Source: Glossina fuscipes (lineage: Eukaryota; Arthropoda; Insecta; Diptera; Glossinidae). Taken from it: DNA of 64,000 nucleotides. The notes under the pieces were generated by a model. The model was not told the DNA's origin. It worked only from the letters and a program-made list of their open reading frames with translations, and ran no database searches. The stretch lies in contig NW_023998415.1 of assembly GCF_014805625.2 (NCBI RefSeq), positions 23,472,088-23,536,087 of the forward strand, written 5' to 3'. The first letter of the stretch is position 1; each line of letters starts with the position of its first letter. Both the position numbers and the translations under genes were made by a program. Positions 60,149 through 64,000 of this stretch are shown one piece after another.

Positions 60149-62867
60149 TGCATTCAAACGTATTTATACGTATTTATACACATGTTCGAAACTCTCTACC
60201 TTGCCTCTGTGTTTCATTGAGTTTTGCTTGACATTGTTTGTTTTTTTCTTGTTTTTATTTTTATTAATGTATACTTGTTTTATGTTTAGATATATGAAAA
60301 CGCTTTCCAACCGATGAGAATTTGCTAAATACTTAAATACTCCCAAAATGGGCCATTAAAATCTCCAAGCTTAGATTAATAAGCACATTTGTAACAAATG
60401 CAAGTTCTCTATCAAATTACAAGCTTCTGAAAGTTAATCAAGAACATCTTTTTACTGCTATGGTTACAAACGAATACAAATTATTTTGAAAAATTATTTA
60501 ATTTTTAGTTGTTTGCCTCTCACATAGTCTTGACGGATCATTAATTCCATGCAAAAAGAGTAGCTTAACAGATCCGTTGCGTTTTGTTCTATTTTTTTTT
60601 AAAAGCCAATTGCGAGCAAAATACAGATGTTATTGGCAAATTCAGTATATTCAGCTACTCCATATGACAATTCCGTTAGATGCACTCAAGTGATTTTCCA
60701 ATCGCTTTTGTATTCAAATATACGAAAGATCGTGTATATAATAAAAACTAAATTTTCATTCTATATTTGAGAAAAGCGGAGAGATTGGCCACGTAAATAC
60801 GATTTCATTGTATATGGAATGTGTGAAGAGGAAGAATATTTATTTTCAATCTCGGTCTCGTTTCTTTATATCCGAAGAGCGAAAACGCTGAACCCACAAA
60901 AAAAAAAAAAGAAAAAAAAATCGACTGGTCAGCTGTCATTCGTGCGCTGTAAAAATCGAGAAATTATATATTTTTAAATATTTTCCCTTCGAAACTTTGC
61001 TTACAAACTTTGTTTACAACAAATATAAACATAGACGCAACAGTATTCTCGATCATAGAAATCTTGAAATCTAAATTACTTGCTATGTTTGCAGTAAATG
61101 TACATATACCTGTCGAGTCCGTGTTATTTTAATTATTTATCTTTAAAAAATGTTAAGAGACAGTTTAGAAAATAATTTAAAGAGATTTTCAAACTGTTAA
61201 CGATTTTAACGCTGCAGAGCGGTGTTTAAGTTCACCAATTTGTGAACGAGAAGAAGTAAGAAGTAAGGTACAGTCTGGTTAATTTTTAAATGTTATCCAA
61301 TTGTTCCATTTTTTTTTTTTTTTTTATTTCAAGCTAACGTCCAATCGAAAACTTATAGTCCTAACGGAAGAATACCTGGTTGAAAACTTAATTATTGACT
61401 TGATTTTTGTTTTGTGAAAAAAAAAATTTGTATCGCAATCTTAGCACGATTATCGCATATTCCAAATTCGCTCAAGTGTTCGTTCAATATTTTGATAATT
61501 CACACATTTCGATGTTGTGACCGGCTTCGGAGAACGTCAAATAGATTAGAATCAAATGTATAGCCTTTGTTGGGTTGATCTTAGCAATGAATGGCTTGTT
61601 GGAAGCACAAACTTCTGCTACTAGATACGACGAGTAATTGCTGTCACATACGATAACAATATTTTTGAAAAATATATGGCTTTTTCTTCCATATTCGGAA
61701 TGTAGTTGAAGTTCATAAGATCGATGAGAATCTCGATGAATATATCCCTATCTCTATTTCAAGGTCTGATTGTTTCGAGATATGGTTTCTTCTCTAAGCA
61801 TTTTTTCACGTAAAAATCCTCAATAGTTGCATCTTTTTTTAGCCTCCCGCACATATATTTACCGTTATTCTACTTGATTTCGTAGAGGAACTAAATTGGC
61901 TAAAATAACTGCGCTGATCTATGTCCTTCCTGCTTATAATGCTTTCGAGGTCACTGCGCCAAATCTTCCTATCACATTATGCAATCATTTGATTCCTACT
62001 ATAAATACGAAGACTTAATCTTTCGATGCATTGTACCTCGATACGACGTAGTAAGTAAATAAAAGTGTTCTAAAAAATTTGTTTTAATTGGGATAATACA
62101 GATATATTCGGTTTTTGTGTGTATGAGTGTGCTTTCGGCTTTAAGATACTATTGATTGGCAATGAGTTTTGTTCACATTTTATTGTCCGCAAAAGGACAT
62201 AAATTCGCAAATCCGGCAAACCTTGCATCCATACATTTTCATATTCATTTAAATATGTATACGTGCATTATACATTTACATATATAGATATATATATATA
62301 TATATATATATACATATGAGATGCTCTCGGCACACAAATAATCTTTGTTTGCACATGTTTTCTCTCTCATTTTTCTCTCTTCATTAGTTGCTTTATTATT
62401 ATTATTGTCTCTCTGGCTCAGAAGTTCATTGATATTTTTGTTGCGTTTGTGTTAGTAAGATTTCATTGAAAATTACTTCGCGTATACACAAACTTAGAAA
62501 ACTATATATATAATAGCAGCCAGAGGGTTACCAAGTTTCCCAAAATTCCGCGGATGGTAATATAATAACAAATTGCATATGGCTATTACTTATGCATCTG
62601 TTATATATCTGTTCATATTGGCTTATTTAATTTTTCTTATTGTAAAACATACGCCATGGCAAAATGAAACTTTTCAGTTGCCTCTCTGTTCCTATACATT
62701 ATCTGGCCGAGACTCTTGCATTCTAAACAAATCGAAATAGCGATTAAAATCCTTTCTATTGAAAAGTATGAGTCCAATTACTAAAGAGTTTGGGTAGAGT
62801 TGCATCTAATTCGATGATAGAAAATGGAACATATATACATATATACATATATACATGAGCCGATACC

Positions 62868-62954
62868 CTGTGTTGCTAGTGCTCAATGTCTCTTTTTTTA
62901 GTCTAAGAATTCAATTCATTAGTCTAAAATTAAAATAATAATAATAATAATAAT
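62868..62954 (+). mobile_element. SINE copy, identical to 17958-18043 in inverse
   Basis: From CTGTGTTGCTAG to a (TAA)n tail, the 87 bases equal the reverse complement of the other copy. The 5' boundary may reach GAGCCGATACC at about 62857. Similar TACATATATACATATATA sequences flank the insert on both sides and may be the target duplication, though they are low-complexity. Confidence 0.65.
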
Positions 62955-63045
62955 ACATATATACATATATATATATTTCACATCATAATGAATTCAGGAT
63001 AATCTGCAAGTTCATGAATACATTTCCATACAAAGCGGGTAAAAG

Positions 63046-63046
<1 letters not shown>

Positions 63047-63087
<41 letters not shown>
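63047..63087. repeat. (AAT)n microsatellite
   Basis: About thirteen AAT units followed by AGGAGAAAT. A similar AAT array followed by AGGAGAAACT occurs near 4110-4145. They may be related tails, but no element body is visible. Confidence 0.8.
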
Positions 63088-64000
63088 GGAGAAATAGGTG
63101 GAATCATAAGGATAATCTACATTAAATTAAATTTAAAAAAATCATTACATTGTGAAATTAAATAAAAAAATAAAATATTTTGAACAGGGAAGAGAAAGAA
63201 TGTCGCCCGCTTTGTCATATCACAAGGCTCCAAATATACAAGTACACAAATTGTACGCCATAAGGAAAAAGTTGTTTGTGAGAAATTAAAATCAGGGAAG
63301 ACTTGTCGATTACAAAAATCGAATCTTGCTTCAACTTTATCAGCTGCATTATCTCGGAAAATTTTCAAATTTTTAGAGTAAGTCGTTTAGTAAATTGCAC
63401 TCAACATATGTGTTTAACTTATTTATGTAACGATATATTAAAAGAGTTTGATGTGTAAAGAACTTCCTTTCATAGATATGCACGTGAAATTTCTTCGCAA
63501 GTTATTTCATATTTACCCACGAATATTAACTTATCCTTCCTTCTTTGCGCAATAGTCCAATGGTCTGTATATTTCTTTGCGTATGGTAGCTCTAAACTTA
63601 TGGATTCGATTGATATTTTTTGTGCGGAATTCAAGGTTTCCGTGAAAGTCTTACTTAATGTCCTGTGAATCGTACTCAATTTTCTACCACCCACGCTCAC
63701 AGTAGTTTCGTGTATAGCTGATGAAATTCTAACTAACACGCACGCAGGTATCGAGTTCCTTCCAATAACGAGCTACTCATACATACAATATGATTATCCT
63801 TGAAGTGCAACCTTCTGCAATGTCACTCTCAATTCCCTCCATCTCGCCCTCTCTCTCTCTCTCCCAACTCTCTTTCTCTTTTTCTCTTTCTCTCTTTCTC
63901 TCTTTTTCTATGTCTCTATCTATCTATCTTTCTGCCCATATATTGGCATTTTTCGTATGTTACATGTTTCGTATGAATTGAGCAGACAATACATGAATGT

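Larger units (their letters stand above)
57849..64000. other. Mkp3 upstream region, no further gene seen
   Basis: The Mkp3 promoter and any non-coding first exon should lie here or beyond. The stretch contains a TA array at 58181-58211, GCT/GCTGGT repeats near 58461-58497, the large inverted repeat at 59.3-60.1 kb, repeats near 62.28 kb and 63.05 kb, a SINE copy and a pyrimidine tract at 63850-63930. The open frame at 63470-63739 is not recognised and has no splice or codon support that I can judge. Confidence 0.5.

Noticed and set aside
1..64000. CRISPR arrays, bacterial operons, rRNA genes, intact tRNA genes
   Set aside because: Gene structure is eukaryotic with spliceosomal introns. Tandem repeats seen are microsatellites without unique spacers. 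No rRNA stretch was recognised, and the only tRNA-like sequences are SINE heads.

Overview
The window looks like nuclear DNA of a higher (brachyceran, probably schizophoran) fly. It is strongly AT-rich, genes are sparse with short GT-AG introns, and the background is full of (TA)n, (GA)n, (ATT)n and (ATAC)n microsatellites. The best-conserved protein I can assemble, a MAP-kinase phosphatase, closely resembles Drosophila Mkp3. I cannot name the species. All gene identities and comparisons come from recalled family knowledge, not from a database search.

Three host genes can be assembled with in-frame, canonical splice junctions. (1) A UDP-glycosyltransferase on the minus strand, 10789-12943, has 4 coding exons and 639 aa. 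It carries an unusual donor-site substitution and an extra-long cytosolic tail. (2) Sideroflexin-2 on the plus strand, 14897-16365, has 6 coding exons and 324 aa and lies head-to-head with the UGT across a 1.95-kb gap. (3) Mkp3 (MKP3/DUSP6-type ERK phosphatase) on the minus strand, 23619-57848, has 5 coding exons and 467 aa. Its first coding exon, with the rhodanese/ERK-docking domain, is separated from the other four by a 31.9-kb intron. The three genes have no evident shared pathway: xenobiotic or hormone conjugation, mitochondrial serine transport, and ERK signal shut-off.

Region by region: 1-10.8 kb is AT-rich DNA with an old mariner fossil and microsatellites. 10.8-16.4 kb holds the UGT and Sfxn2. 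16.4-23.6 kb is intergenic with several dispersed repeats. 23.6-25.4 kb holds the Mkp3 3' exons. 25.4-57.4 kb is the giant Mkp3 intron; it carries a young 5'-truncated non-LTR retrotransposon with an 11-bp target duplication, a mariner fossil, a complete tRNA-derived SINE with target duplications, and many mini-me-like copies. 57.4-57.85 kb is Mkp3 coding exon 1. 57.85-64 kb is the Mkp3 upstream region, with a large inverted repeat (about 330-bp arms, 217-bp loop) and another SINE copy.

The most interesting new structure is a short tRNA-derived SINE family with a (TAA)n tail. It has at least four recognisable copies here, two with clear target-site duplications and two sharing about 87 identical bases 45 kb apart. 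Second is the large hairpin-forming inverted repeat upstream of Mkp3. I see no defence system, gene cluster or other novel protein-coding system.
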